Source: Sinotaia quadrata | Taxonomy: Eukaryota > Mollusca > Gastropoda > Architaenioglossa > Viviparidae | Direction of reading: 5' to 3' | Length of the DNA: 64,000 nucleotides | Assembly (NCBI GenBank): GCA_028829895.1 | Contig: CM054179.1 | Span: forward strand, 114,333,721-114,397,720 | In this document: positions 1-14,200 of the stretch, piece after piece | Layout of the letters: every line of letters begins with the position of its first letter | Position numbering within the stretch: position 1 is the first letter of the stretch | The notes under the pieces: model-generated | Database searches by the model: none | Told to the model about the DNA's origin: nothing | Seen by the model: only the letters and a program-made list of their open reading frames with translations | Translations under genes and position numbers: made by a program

Positions 1-754
1 ATGAAAAATATTTCTAATCCATTCTTTCATTATCAGTCAGATAACGCACCAATTTACGATCAGCCTTTAAGACCGGACTTAATGACAAACAAAATCAAAG
101 TGATAAGAACAAGGATTTTTCTAACAGGTCACTTTTATTGGCTAGATTTATTATTGGCCATTATCAGACCATTGGTCGAATATAACTGGCCAACCTCCTA
201 GAACTGGTTAGCATCAGTGGGTGAGTTGTTTATTACTAAACTTGGTTTGCTCACTTCAAGAAACTTCAACAATGAAAAATAAAAGCGTGACATGGTAATG
301 CATAATTAAGTAGTTCCAGAGAAAAGGTGCACTGCACAAATTCAGCTTTCAACTCTTGCTGCATTAAATATTAGCAGCATAAATATAATAATTTCTTAAA
401 CACGTGCAGGCAACTTTGTTCTGTCACACATACAAATGTAATTTAAAATTTACTTATATAAATATTTTGTTCAACAGCAGTTTCAGTTAGCTAAATGAGA
501 TCGAGATCATCCATTCACCGTAACTTTTTCACTTGCCCACTTTTATTTGCTTTATATGATCAGTGCATCCTTGGTATGTTTTAGGAATGAACATACACTT
601 AATAAGATGGTGGTAATTGTTGTATGATGGGGAATGTTCTCATACATATTACTATTAAGAGTCTGCCAGAGTGTGTACTTCACTCCAGCCCATCAAGAAA
701 AGTTGCAAGGCGAAAGTGACTACAGTGTGGCTAGAATTGAATCAGGAATTAGGA
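1..754. other. AT-rich non-coding sequence
   Basis: No splice-bounded exon or known protein is visible. A 66-codon open frame at the very start has no recognisable features and could be repeat-derived. Confidence 0.5.
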
Positions 755-880
755 TGAAAACTGTTACTTATTTTTCTAAATCTTGTTAACTTTTCTTTTA
801 TTAAAATTCTTGTTATTATTTTAATCGTGTATTTGTTAGTGAAGTAATTTCTATAGTTTGTTATCGTAGTCGGAAGTGAT
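755..880 (+). repeat. Fragment of the inverted-pair repeat family
   Basis: Roughly 110 bp match, in reverse complement, the sequence at about 42390-42510 that flanks the inner end of the inverted repeat arm in intron 4 (shared blocks around tttctaaatcttgttaac and ttgttagtgaagtaatttct). It is therefore a third, partial family member. Confidence 0.65.
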
Positions 881-3800
881 AATCTAATGAATACATTTTG
901 TTCTACTGCAGTAGATATTTCCCGCATCTACGAGGATCATAGTGTCGTCCCTGTACCCTGGGTTGCTCACTTTTTTTTTAAAATTTTGAATTTGTATTCT
1001 TGTTCTAGTTTCACATAAACTTTTATTAAGGCGCGGTCTCCATTATACTAATATAATAAAATAGCAGTTGGACTGGAAACAAGTATTTGCTTGTGATAAA
1101 TACTGTCTATTTAATTTTTATTTTATTCACCTCACATCAGCCTGTCTCTTTCCTAAATACTAAAATTGATGGTCTTCTACACCGATCTTCCCAAATGACC
1201 TACAGAGGTAGAGGACGCATGTACTTCTCAACTCAACGTTAATGTCACTACGGTAAAATGAATAGGCCTACATTAGCCACTTATATTAATGAAATGATAA
1301 AAAAAAAAAAGAAAATTATTGAAGCCTATATCAGTGATTGTTCTTTTCTTCCAGGAATTCACTTATCTCTGTTGTGGAATTAACTGGATCTTCTGAAACA
1401 CCATAAACAATTTATCACAACAGGGGAGATGAAATCCTACATTTTCTTTCCTTTTAAAGTGCAGTGTTAGTCAAGATCTATAGCTAGTCATTCCACTAAT
1501 TACAGCAAAATTAAAATACGCATATTAACATTTCAAACTAATGTATATTTGCCTGAATTTTTTTAATGAAACATGATTGTATAGACTAGTTTTCATAATT
1601 CAGGATCCCTTTATTCATTTAGAATATAAAGATATGCTGAAAATATGGACCATTTCGGAGAACTATGCATGCAAGTGACCTTTCAGGTCGTGGAGGTCAG
1701 ATTAGTACCGGTTCACTGGCTTATTCTCTGGATGAATTCTTTTTGTGACATTAAGTGAAAAAAATAAAGATATGACAGGAGTTTGAAATACGACAAAGCA
1801 ACATTTTTCTGTTGTAATGAAAAAACTAAAATTTAAATGACTTTTAATAGACAAAAATATTTCGTAAATAAGTAATATAAGTATCTAATTACAACTAATA
1901 TATTTTCTTTACTAACCTCAATTACTAACTTAATATGGATATATATTTAGTTTAAATGAGTTATAGAACTATAACTTCGATTGTGGAAACAATTCAGTTC
2001 CTAGTGACAAAGAATATCAACCAGAAAAAAGTAGTCTATTTCTTTCAATGTCGTGTGTTCTTGAAAATAAAAGCGTTGTATTTATTGTTGGCACCTAGCT
2101 GAAGAAAAGTGTTTGAAAAGAAAAAGAACGGGAGAAAGGACCCTTACATAATAAGTGTTGTTCAGTCTGAGGAAAAACCAACGATATGGCCATAAATAAT
2201 TTCTTCACCAGAGACCCTGACAAATTCCAGACGCCTGGCACAGTACCTGGAAAAACCCAATATATGAGCGTGGGCAGTATTAATGATGTCCATATCTCAT
2301 AATGTATAATAAGGATGGCTAACCAAAGTAGAAGTAGAGCAGTGTCCAATAAACCACTTATAGAAGGGAAGTCCGTAAAACTACAACACAGTTAAGTCTT
2401 AGGTGGCCAAATTACTTTGGCTATAAAAAAAAAAAAAAACGAAAAGAAGGAAAGATTCAAATCTCTTCAACTGTTTGTCTTTTAAAGCCCTAAAGGAGGC
2501 ATATGGAATTTTATCCATTAGCAGAGAGTATGGGTTATTTAAAATTTGTATTAATAAATTTTCTTTGCTGGATGAGATAGCTTTAAAATTGTGAACATGG
2601 GAAGAGCCCATTTTCACGACTGAAATGTCATTCATTTAATGAGCTGCTTAAAGCTGCATAAAATTATTGTAGATTTTTGGGGGTTGATTCTGGACTGCAA
2701 GGACGTGTTGTCCGCTGCTTCCCCCCCCCCCCCCGCTTTACGTACGGCATGGTCTAAGTGAGATAATACAGCTTTGATGAGAATTTGTCCAGATACAGAC
2801 GTTAAACCCCTTGTCAAATTTGTGTGATTTTTTAAAACTTTAAAGTACATCTATTTAAAATAATAGAATGTATCTATCTTTTAGGGTATTTGTAATATTG
2901 AAGCCGAACTTGGTTCATTATAGAACTTATTTTGTTGTAGACTGCGGGTCTAACTGTAACTATCAATATTGGAATGTTATTCATTTTAGGTCAGATGCAT
3001 TTGTGTGTAATGGACGTTAACAAGGGGAGAACGTAGAAGGCTGTTGAATGAAAGAGGGAGGGAGGTAGCCATACTAATCCTTCCTGTGAATGAAAGTGTG
3101 GGCATATGTCAACCCTGAGCTCAAACCAAGAGAACTATAAATAAGAGAAGTCACCCGCCCATTTTGCTTTTCCCACAACATTGATCTGATTAATGCGGAT
3201 AGTGTGTAACGGGGGCCCAGGTTTAAAATCCGGTAAAATTTTCTGGGTGAATGTCAGCCAGAAGGCTTGATGAAAAAAAGGTGTACATGAGATTCAATGG
3301 AATTCATAAGCTACACTGATATACAGAAATCCTTGATTCTGGCCAAAAAGGAAGGATTCTTCATCTTGTTGTTCTTCATCTTCTTGATTTTGCCATACCT
3401 TTGGAGGTTTGCCTATCAGAACCATTGTTCCATATGAGAATCAACTTGGTTGTTGTGTGCATCAACCAGGGATTCATCTTTGAAAAGAGAAGTCTATGTA
3501 GACTCTACCAACAATGGCTAGATTGAGCTGAGTAATAATAATACTTGACCAGGAGTGTGCAAACGATCTATTAACTGTGTAATGAATATTGTGAACTTGT
3601 TCAAACTTGAAGAACTGAAAAGGGAAAATTAGAGACTGGTTCAAGGAAAAATGGTCAGTTAGGGGAAGCTAATCTTCTCTGATAGAGATTTCGAGCGTTG
3701 TGCTCAGTGTAAAAATATTGTAATTGCTTTATATTGTTATTTTCTTTATTTGATTTTATATAAATATTTTATTAATGTTCATCTGCTATGTGTCAATTCT

Positions 3801-4199
3801 TGTTCTCTCCATTTAGTGCAAAATAAATTTATTGTGCCATCATGTCTATCATCGTGTCTGTCGGTCTGTCCGTCCGTCTGTCAGTCCGTCCATCAGTTTG
3901 TTTGTTAGTCCATCCTGTTCATCATTTAAATGTGAGGTTTGACCTCTGTGGGCCGTAACGAGTCAACAAAGCGACGACCTAAAAAATTCTTGTGTATTTC
4001 GCGACGTCCAGTGGCGGGGTAACCAACAATATGTATATCTCAATTGTTTATTTAATAATTTATTGTTATATTTATTAACATTCCTGTCGCTAGGTACCCT
4101 TCTCTCCGAAGAAAGGAGGGTGGTGGCTAGTCGACGCCACGTAGGACTTGCATAGATATTATTACAAATCCACACACAGAATACCAAGATGGTTATTTG
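881..4199. other. AT-rich intergenic DNA with simple-sequence tracts
   Basis: No gene recognised. It includes a run of 14 C at 2721-2734 and a degenerate GTCTGTCCGTC-type tract at about 3850-3910. The 3940-4200 part is more GC-rich with an 80-codon minus-strand frame of no known family and may be the edge of a repeat. Confidence 0.45.
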
Positions 4200-4489
4200 G
4201 CTCAAATTTTATTCTGCATGTAGGTTACATATTGCCGACATGTTTGCATGTGTGATTGCATACGGGTAAGGTTGAAGTGTAAACAGCACAGACGGCACAA
4301 CGTGTAATGACCACAGCCACTCTTTCAACACCATATAGACAGAGAAAGTCTCAATGTCAAAATATAAATTCAAATTTATTGATCTATGGGTTTCCTCTCA
4401 CACGTTGGTTAGTCAGCCATCCACAAGTCACACCTATGGGGTAGGGGGAAAGAAAAGAAAGAAAGAATGATAAATGATGGAATAAAATA

Positions 4490-6315
4490 AAAGAAATACA
4501 AAGCTCAAGATTCTTCATGCAGTACTACTTCTGAAATAGGCTTAAGTATTGTTCAGTGTAAAATAACAGTCATTATTTAAAAGTTCGGGAGCCACTGCTC
4601 CTATATCAAAATTCAATAATTCAGAAGAAAAAACAATGTCATTTGACTTGCAAGTCCTTTTCAAGATAGTCACATCAGCATTTTCTTATACTAATCTTAA
4701 AATGATTCTTCACTTATAAACGTAGATTTAAGTTTAAGGTTTTCTTTTAATTTAAGGTTTAATTCTTAATTAAGATCCTAAGTTTTAGTTTTAGGTTTTA
4801 GGTTTATGTGCTCTGAGATTCCTACACTAGTTAATATTTTTCTACTCACATAGTTATTGTCATTTTTCCTTGTGCTGGGGGGTTTGAAGATACACAAAAA
4901 ACACCGTCGACGTCTTGACGCTGGTTTGCTCCCTGGAACCCAAGTACAGCCATCCTCGCTGCCACTGTTTCACTCTCTCGCTATGCTCCTCATTAGACCT
5001 ATTTCTCAACTCTCATTACGTTCCTCACTTCTTCTCTTCTCATCACATTCCTCATTTCTTCTCTTCTCTTTATGTTTCTCATTTCTTCTCTTCTCTTAAC
5101 GTTTCTCATTTCTTCTCTTTACATTAATTAACAGGCAACCTGCGACTTGCCACACATGAACACGACTGCTTATCTGCAATATCTCCCAGTGCAGTGACAC
5201 TAAACTTCCAATCCATTCTTCCATTGGAAAATAGTCGATCTCCCGCTGTCTTTGCACAAAGTCTTTGAAGAACCTGAGATGATTGTCTGTACGACTGGTT
5301 CATCTTGATCTGTTGCTGGCCCTGATGGCGCGCCTTCAAAATACAGGCCAGGTAGACTTCTGGCACTCTATTGCAGTGTCCAAGAGTTCTCTAGCGCTGG
5401 TTGCCGACCAAGCTTGTAGAGTCCTTGGTACAAAAGCAGGGAGAAACTCTTTTTCACCCCTCTACCAATCTCTACATTTTTGGTGTTTCTCATTCATTTC
5501 TGTCTCCATCATCCCCTTTTATGTGCAAAGTTTTGTACATTATTTCACTGAGCTGATTAGAACACACCCGCTTCAGCACATTGCACCCCCATCCAGCACT
5601 GCACGTCTGGTGAATTTTCTGACCATCCACTTTCTATTAGTGCCAGGTATCAAATTCCAAGTTGACACCTAGTGAGTGACATATCAATTTCCAGCTAACT
5701 ACCTAGCTCAGAGCACAACTGATCCTCAGAGCACATCATATTTTAATTTTATTTTTAAAACTATTTTACTATGGTGACTCATCACCACCTGGCAAGCATA
5801 CACTATTCATAGCAAGAAAGGTTGTACACATAAACTAACACATATAACTATAACAATATAACTATCAACTTTTCAATAACTCAAACTTCTACTTCAACAA
5901 GTAATTTCACAATAAGAATATTAACTGTAAACTACCAAACTTTTTATAGTGGTGATTCTTAAAACAAGTTACATTTCAAAACTCATAGCCTGTTTTCTCA
6001 GACAAAATTAGCGTCTCAGTGGCCTACCACATATAACTGTACATTGACATGATTTATGGCTCTGGCAATGCTGACCAGAGGGGTAAATGCGTGTGTCCTC
6101 GAAAGTTAATTATGCATGTAATTTCCATTCACCTGGCATGAACCTATTTCTTCCTCAGCTAGCATTTCCACCGTAGGTTTGACAAAATGGTCATTTTGGC
6201 TCCTTTCTTTGTTTAAATTAATTTGGCTGTTTCCTTAATCATTTAGATTTTAGAGTATGATGATGCTTAGAGGAGAATTTTTTTTTATTAATATTTCCTC
6301 ATACCTGTGACAATT
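4490..6315 (-). repeat. Interspersed LTR-like repeat, copy A
   Basis: It aligns by eye over about 1.8 kb with 27630-29508 (copy B), in the same orientation. Read on the minus strand, both copies hold a TATA-like CATAAAAGGGG (5513-5523) or TATAAAAGGGG (28527-28537) followed by matching sequence, which suggests an LTR in minus orientation (inference). Open frames inside it are not shared as proteins with copy B. The stretch 4200-4490 also resembles about 40020-40400. Ends are not defined by clear target duplications. Confidence 0.55.
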
Positions 6316-6589
6316 CCTGTACATATTATTAAACTATATGTTGGAGTGACAGTGGGTGAATGAGGGCTCATTAAATATAATTAAAGAAGGATTGTGAATC
6401 CTTTAGTAATTAGTGCCCCCTGCAAAAATATTGTGTGATGGTGAAATGTCTGTCTTGTTGTTGTGGAATATAATCTACCAAGTGAGAGTCAAGTGGTGTC
6501 TCCTGGGAGAATTATTAATAAAAATAAATTAAGATTTATCATTCATTGTAATTAATTATAGACTACTACTACTACTACTAATAATAATA

Positions 6590-8130
6590 ATTTACTGATC
6601 TCAAGCAGTACGGTAAAAAGGAATGTGACATCACATCCCTAATCAATACTGTCAAGATCTGCAGTGAAGACATTAACATGAAATTCGGCCTTGAGAAATG
6701 TGGAAGAATTGTCATCCAGAAAGGCAAGGTTAAAACAACCGAGGGCCTACAATTCGACATTGGAAAAATCAACGATGTTTCAATGGAAAAGGGATATAAG
6801 TATCTTGGGATACTATAGCATGAAGAAAATATGCAGAGAGAAGTGAAGTCCAAAGTTAAGAGAGAATATGAAACACGTGTTAGACAAGTCCTGATGTCCA
6901 ATTTAAATGGGGCGAACAAAATACAAGCCCTTAATGCGAACGCAATACCTATAGTAAGCTACACTGAATGTATCATTGATTGGACAGCAAATGAAATGAA
7001 TGAACTGGACAGAAAACAAGAAAACTACTCGCAATACATAAAGCTTTACACCTCAAAGCAGACGTAGACAGGCTCTATGTATCTCGTAAAATGGGAGGTT
7101 GAGGTCTCAAAAAAATTAAACATGTCATTGAAGGAGAAGTCATTGGCCTTGTGGACTACTTCTGGAATAACAACAAAGATGATCTACTGATAGAAGCAGT
7201 AAAGAAGAGTGGACTATTCCAACCCCCAGAAAGACAAAGAAACATGGAAGAAAACAACAAAGCATGCACTAGCACATACATGGAGCAAAAAACCTCTCCA
7301 TGGCCAGTATGTACGACAAGTCGACGAAATATCAACAAAGCAATCAACGTACAAATGGTTGAAAGAGGCAGGATTGAAAGCAGAAACAGAAGCATTCATA
7401 ACAGCTGCACAAGATCAAGCACTCAACACCAAAATCACACAAAACGAAAATCATGAAGATCTCAAATGATTCCAAATGTAGACTCTGCAAATCCATGGAT
7501 GAGACAACAGAGCACATAATATCTGGATGTCAGGTTCTGGCTGGAAGAGAATACACCAAACGACACAACGAAGTGGCAAAACACATACATAGAAATCTGT
7601 GTGAGAACTATGGCATAAAAACCCCTGAAAGAGCTTGGATGCACCAACCAGAAGCAGTCACCGAAACAGAAGAAGTCAAAATACTATGGGACTTCGAGAT
7701 AAGAACAGATCGGGTGATTCCAGCACGAAGACCAGACAATGTAGTTCTCAATAAGTCCAACAGAACAGCAACAATTATTGATGTCGCTGTTCCAAGTGAT
7801 AGAAACATAAAAACAAAAGAAAGAGAAAAAATAGAAAAATACCAAGACCTCAGATTAGAAATCCAGAGACTATGGAATGTAAAAGCAGAAGTGATACCTA
7901 TAGTGATAGGAGCCGTGGGGAACATAACATCTGAATTTGAAGGCCATCTGAATAAACTCCCTGGAAACCACAGACTCACTCCACTACTCAAAGCAGTGCT
8001 CCTCGGAAGTGCCCACATCCTCCATAAAACCTTGGATCTCCCAGAATCTTGGTAAGATTCCGAGACCTTGGATCACAACCGACAGTCAAACAGAAGTCGT
8101 GGAAAGAGGCTGAAAATCATAATAACTAGG
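6590..8130 (+). pseudogene. 5'-truncated non-LTR retrotransposon with CCHC finger and restriction-like endonuclease (R2/R4-like)
   Basis: The fragment starts in the late reverse-transcriptase/thumb region (FGLEKCGRIVI, then KYLGIL followed by a stop at the end of the motif). It continues through several frame changes into an intact 200-codon end at 7453-8055. That end has a CCHC knuckle (CRLC, eight residues, HIISGC) and an RLE-type core, RPD followed by IIDVAVPSD and a Lys-rich KEREKIEKY helix. Known: this order (RT, CCHC, PD-D/ExK endonuclease) marks the R2/R4/NeSL type of non-LTR element. It is a dead 5'-truncated copy: stops, frameshifts, no RT catalytic core. The clade assignment is tentative. 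Confidence 0.75.
7453..8055 (+). CDS. Retrotransposon C-terminal CCHC plus endonuclease fragment
   Basis: This is the longest open part of the retrotransposon relic, 200 codons to a TAA. The nominal ATG is only the first Met after a stop in the preceding frame; there is no reason to think it is used. The CCHC finger (about residues 9-26) and the RPD...IDVAVPSD...KY motifs (about 92-132) are preserved, so the damage elsewhere is probably not very old. Confidence 0.6.
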   Translation: MKISNDSKCRLCKSMDETTEHIISGCQVLAGREYTKRHNEVAKHIHRNLCENYGIKTPERAWMHQPEAVTETEEVKILWDFEIRTDRVIPARRPDNVVLNKSNRTATIIDVAVPSDRNIKTKEREKIEKYQDLRLEIQRLWNVKAEVIPIVIGAVGNITSEFEGHLNKLPGNHRLTPLLKAVLLGSAHILHKTLDLPESW

Positions 8131-11079
8131 TGGCGTTGCGTCACGTCATCCTTTTATAATTAAGGTAAAACAAGTTTGAAAAAGTTATCTCAGAAGTTCA
8201 ATTGACCAGTATGAAATACACATAAGATTTTAAAGATATGTAGGATATATTAGGTAAGACCACTCAAATTTTGAAGTCTGGCCAAATAAGCTGATATTTG
8301 CAGATTAGGTTATGTACCTCAAAGTAAGTTTGCATACAAAATTTTGGAGCTCTAGCTTTAATAGAAAAAAAGTTATGACGGTTCAAAGTTTGATGTAAAT
8401 TGCAGAAAAACTCAGATTTCACGAAACCCCCTTTTGAAATGACCACAAAACAAAAACTATGAAACATACACAGTTCATCTTTGCTATGTCAATTCTCTGT
8501 AACACAATTATACTGCTGATTTTTTTTTAAGGATCACAGATGCATAGAAAATGAAATACAGTCCTCTCAAAATAGCATTTTGTTCAAAATTTCAAACGGC
8601 AAGTGGTCAAAAACAGAACGTCTCTTTTGGAGTCTTGTAAAACAAAAACTACTTCATATACATCATCCAGATTTGGTATACTTGCTCTTTGGAGTATAGA
8701 CACTTCCAGGGCGAAGTTTTAGACAATCTTGTTTAATAGATTTAGAAATAATAAATATAACATATGAAAAATATAGCTTTTTGCAATACAATCGCAAATA
8801 ATGCTCACTTGTTGAAGAGAAAAATAGGTCAAACGAAACAGTTATTATTATAATACAGTGTTTCTAATTTCTATAACTGACAGCATGATCATTCTAACCT
8901 AAATAAAGTCATAAATAATATTTTGCATACTTATGTGCATGTAATTAGCAATAACTGAATAAATTGAATAATGCTCACCATATGTCATAACATGAACTAT
9001 CCATTTGTGTACCTACATCAGCCCTGTAAATCCTGTTCAGTCAATTTCTTTGCTTGTTATGAACTGCATTGCCAATAACTAGTTAGTTGATTTATTTAAT
9101 TTTAATGTCTTTTCACTTGTGGATATTAGACACATTCACACATATGCATAAATATACTTTGATACACCCATATTCGCGTACACATATGATCGAAGAAAAA
9201 ATATAAACTTATGAACAGATGCTGCTTTGATTTTAATTCTATTATTAACAAAGTATTAAGAACAGCACATTAATTTTAAAAACAGTTCAAAGCTAGCAAA
9301 ACTGATACTCTTTTTAGTTTAATAAAATACTTTTACATTGTTACAATGTTAGTTCAATAGTTGTTACTATTTGCAGTTACTATTTGACAAAGTTTTATAA
9401 TTCATTAATTGTCCATTATTTATTAACAATGTATTAAGAACAGCACAATTTTAAAAACAGTTCAATGCTAGCAAAACTGATAGTGATACTCTTTTAGTTT
9501 AATAAAATACTTTTACATTGTTACAATGTTCAATAGTTGTTACTATTTGCAGTTTATTTTTTAGTCCCCTTCAACAGCAATTGTAATTATTAGTATCTTT
9601 ATTTTTAATAGGTGTCTATTTGTTTCATAATATAAGACATTAACATTCTAAAAATATCTTGAAAATTGAAAGCTAAAGTCTTTCATAGTTTTACTTATTA
9701 TATATCTACTATATTAGTGTATACTGTATGTCTGTAGTGTGTGTAGCATGTTACTCATCCTTGTCTTGATCTCAATCACAAGCAATTAATTAACATTTAG
9801 AAATTCAGTGTTAGAAGTAGATATTTTAGCAGAAAATATGTGTTTTAAGTAAAGTTACATTGTTCTACTGCGCTCAGATAAGCAGTACATGTTTGTTTCT
9901 CAAATTTTACCAGTATTTTTTTTTAGAACAATATTTAAATGTTATTATAACTTTTCGGGTACCTAAAACATTATTACAATTACATGTAACATTCTAAGCA
10001 GCTTGATGACTGGAAGATTAATTACTATTTTTTTCCCTTTGATTTGGTGGTGAAGGGAATTATTTGGATATTAAAAAAATTGAAACGGTACACTTTTAAA
10101 TTTGTTTCCAGAAAATAATTTTAAATTATTCTGCTCAAGTCCCGTATTTTAAAAACTATTATATCAAATACAAAAAGTTATTTCGACATACAAGTCATTG
10201 TATTTAACTTATTCTTGCTAGGGTAGTGGATCAGCAGGGGTGTAACATACTTTGAGGAGGGGTATAAAGGTTGATTTAACAGACTGTGACTTAGGGAAGG
10301 GGGTTAAAAGTACCCCCAAATCGTATTTTATGGTGTGTTACACGATTAAAACTAGGAAGTTATAGTTAGACCTACAGAATTTTCTCCGACTTTATATAAA
10401 TATGCACACGACATTTTTATAATTGTTCTTTTATCTAACATATCTATACAGCAGCGTTTGTAATTTTCATATTTGTATTGGTTGATAAATTGCTTGATGC
10501 CTTCACCAGTATTTAATTTAATTCGTGACTATGAAATCCTTGATCCAGAGTGCGCTACAGAACTGACTTTCCGGCCCAACCACAATATGCAATTGTTTTT
10601 CGTAAGAAATGCTCCAAGTCATGACCATGTGTTCCGGCTTCACTGAAAAGTCCATCCGCGATACAAACAAGACCAACTTTAATATTAAGATTCACATGCT
10701 CGTAGTGCAGTATTCTGAGTAACTCCTACTCACCAATTAAATAATCTTTATTTAGCCTCGTGACTTTAGGTCAGGTTTTTCAAAGTCGCCAGAATAATGT
10801 TCGTCAAACAACTCCAGCAAGCTAGTCAGTAACGGTTTTCTAGTTTGATCGTATCAGTGGCAAACTAGTGTTAGTCCTTGTGGCAGTTACACCACTTACT
10901 TGCTATTTATTTGGATTAATCTGTTTAATAAGAATTTATAAATTAAGCTGGTCGCAGCATGGTACTTGTTATATTTTCCTAATGTGAACAGTTTTGAAAA
11001 CGCACTGGACTCGTAGTTTTTCTTGTGTGTGTATGTGACTGGCGTATGAATCCTCTTCGAATTAAGTAGGTCAATTCAG
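8131..11079. other. 5' flank of the Ig receptor gene
   Basis: AT-rich, with no exon recognised. A promoter presumably lies towards its right end, but no TATA box or initiator stands out. It contains the tandem duplication listed separately. Confidence 0.45.
9241..9555 (+). repeat. Tandem duplication, period about 178 bp
   Basis: The block around gtattaagaacagcac, gctagcaaaactgata and ttacattgttacaatgtt occurs twice in direct orientation, offset by about 178 bp, with a few small indels. It was probably a single local duplication. Confidence 0.8.
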
Positions 11080-11154
11080 GTGTTGCGATTACCTGCATTA
11101 CTCCGCCATTTGAAAACTTCGAAGTTTATTTGGAGCTTTGTTGCCGATGTTAAG

Positions 11155-11215
11155 ATGAAAGTGGTCTTTCGTTTGATCGTTTTGATAGCCCCGCTGCTAT
11201 CATATGTGACGTACT
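11155..11215 (+). CDS. Exon 1: signal peptide
   Basis: The start ATG has A at -3. It encodes a short basic start, then a hydrophobic core (FRLIVLIAPLLSYVTY), and ends in a strong donor GTGAGT in phase 1. The frame stays open upstream to another ATG at 11080, but starting there would bury the signal peptide behind about 25 mostly polar residues, so the second Met is preferred. Cleavage is plausible after the Cys completed by exon 2 (TYC/ES). The 5' UTR and transcription start cannot be placed. Confidence 0.75.
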
Positions 11216-14200
11216 GTGAGTATTTGATTATAATTGTTTTCATACATATAAGCGTCACTATTCACTAAGGTTTTGGTGTTGTTTGATGCCGTATATAGGC
11301 TTACATGTTTATAAATTATACTCAACCGTGAAGATTTTAAAAAAATGCAATAAAAAGTGTTCTTGAATTAGCATGTTTTATATAATAAAAGCATAGATAC
11401 TGCCAATTGACAAAATATATCGATTAGAATCTTATTTGTATGTGTATCTTGGGGACACGAGTGTTAATTGGATTTGGAATGCGGAAATGATCGTTGGCTG
11501 ACATCTTGACAGTGCTTCTATATATATATATATATTTTTTTTTTATTAAAAAAAAAACAACTTAATAATGCCCTTTAATTGTTCCGATATGGATGTCATT
11601 TTAAGGGAGTTTAAAGAATAAAGTTAATGGAAGTAAAACTAATTTTAGACAATTATTTATAATATATAGTACTACATTTACATATATTACTTATTACAAA
11701 TATTAGTACAATAGTAGTCCTATTGCGTATCTGCGCTTGAATATGCCACACGTTTACTACTCGTTTAGTATGTGTAATTTCAATGCTAACTCCGTTTACG
11801 GCTTTACAGTAATAATCATTATCGTTAGTAGTTTTCCTGATAACATCGCCCCCCCCTCCCCCCGAGATTTGTTGTTGCGTTTATTCCAGCAATACTGAGT
11901 CCTCTGAACTAGAATTAAATTAAAATAACTTTTATGTACGTTATGTATAGAAGCTAGACACAGTTATCTCCCCTTGTATCTACATCGATCATGGCCTTTT
12001 CTCCTGTCATGTTTCCACTTTTTTAGTTTTTACTTTAATTCATCTATTACAAATGCGTCCCAAGAAAGAACTATACCATAAAAAAATTAAATGTCAGTTT
12101 AAAGTGTTTGCCTGGCTCGAGTTTTATTTAAAAATTAATTTAAACAGAATAACTCCCACAGTAATACTAATAGTTTATAGTTAATACAAAATGATGGAAT
12201 AGTCTTTTCACTTTGCAGGCTGCAGAGATGTAGGTAGTCCCAACCAATTTAAAACAATAAAGTACCAAGGAGTTTTAGCCTAAGAAAAGAAGTGGGGGAG
12301 GACGCCAGAAACTCGACTAAATAAAAGAGTTATATATCAAATGAAATTCATAAACATTTATTAATTTAAATTATTTTATGCAACTCAGCCAACTTGGATT
12401 TTTGGAACAAAAATACTGGGGGATGCATCCACGTCATAAAAAAATGTAAAGGGGACGCTGTCCTCATCTGTCCACGCCCAATTACACCTCTGGTTTTAGC
12501 TCATTTTTTTTCCAAAGACACTGATTTAAAAGTAAAAGCCAGTGATAATTGAGGTCTGAAACATCACCAAACAAGCAGATTTAACATATTCGTAAGAAAG
12601 GTAACAAAAACATTATTACTCAAATTGTAAAATGTCAGACTCACTTCATATCTCAGGAACCATGTATGTTATAGATATGATCTAAATATTAAAAGAAGAT
12701 GAATTTTGCTTTGTCTTGCTGATTAGTCATTATTTGCTGACTTAAAAGAAATTATGCATATATATATATACACTAATGAGTAATAATAATATAGTTATTT
12801 ATTAATAATCACTTCAAATTTATGTGATATTGTTGCAATTTGCTTTATTTTTCATATATTCTTGCTTTATAATTATATATAATTACACATATATTTACAA
12901 TATTTTTAAGAATGTAATTCTTATATTCTAGCTTGTTGAGGGTCATATAATAATAATTTATAACTCAAATCAAACATCTTTTTAGCATCTAATTGCAATA
13001 TGTGATTTAATGAATATATGTTTTAATTATTATAATTAAGTTGATTAGATAAAGAAAATGCATATATGTATATACAGAAAGTTATGAAGGTTTTACAACA
13101 ATTACATCAGTATCTAGAACTACTTCCAGTTCCATTAACAAAACAATAATTTGTACTGAGCATAAAAAACCCTGAATACCTTCCCAAAGAAACAAAACTA
13201 AAACAATACAAAAAATACAATGCTCCTATCTGGTAAAGCCTTCAAATATAACTTTTAAATAATCTAATAGTCTTCTAAAAAACGAAATGCTAAGTACTAA
13301 TATTAACCAACAAAGAGAATAGTTAGACCTAAGGTAGTTTCAATTGTTAATCAAACATTCACTTTGTTGAATCATTGTCATACATAATTTTGATAACAAC
13401 ATTTTAGTATAAAAAATTATGTGCAGTTTTTTTTGTTGATAATTTTATATCAGTAGAATAAACAATCTATGCAACTAAATAGGTTTTTTTAAAAAATAAT
13501 TTTCAGATGGGGTTGGGAATCTAACCTCTTAGTCTAAAGAACTGTAATTTTAAAAAAAATATAAATATAATGATTAAAAAGTACAAGTTATCTAAAATAC
13601 AAAGTATAATTAAAAAAAACAAATAATAATACTATATGTATTTAGATATTAATTTACTACTATTTACTAGCAATTACATTTTTAATGTAAGAGAACAGTT
13701 GTAAATTCCATGTGCCCATATTAATTATTATATGTACAACTACAAGTAAATTATTAAACATATACTAATTCATACTATTTTTTTAAAATAATAAATATAT
13801 ATTAACTAAATTAAGTGTAATATTTCACCATTTGTACAGCCAAGAACCTAAAAATGTAATTGTTTGATTAAGTTTTATAACTAAATGAAATATGTGTACA
13901 AAATACATTTTTAATGAAAATAAGTTGCTGGAGACTACAGCTAACTACTTACAGATTTGCTTTTATTTGACTCTTCACCATCCCCCCCCAAAAGAAAAAC
14001 AAAAAAACTACAGAAAATCTTGTTTAATAAAAAAAAGTCCTGATCTTAGTAAAGGTTAACTAATAAGTAATAACTTTAGAGTAAGATATATTATCAAATA
14101 ATAAAATTCTCAAAAAAACAACTGAGCATAAAATAAATACTACTATAAGTATAAATAAAACAAAGTTATAAAGTTTTATTTTTACCAAGATATGCTTTGT

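Noticed and set aside
1..201. 66-codon open frame at the window start
   Set aside because: No recognised domain, possibly truncated by the window edge, and no splice signal to connect it to a gene.
4857..5672. Open frames of 70-129 codons in repeat copy A
   Set aside because: Not kept as the same protein in copy B and composed of CT-rich low-complexity sequence.
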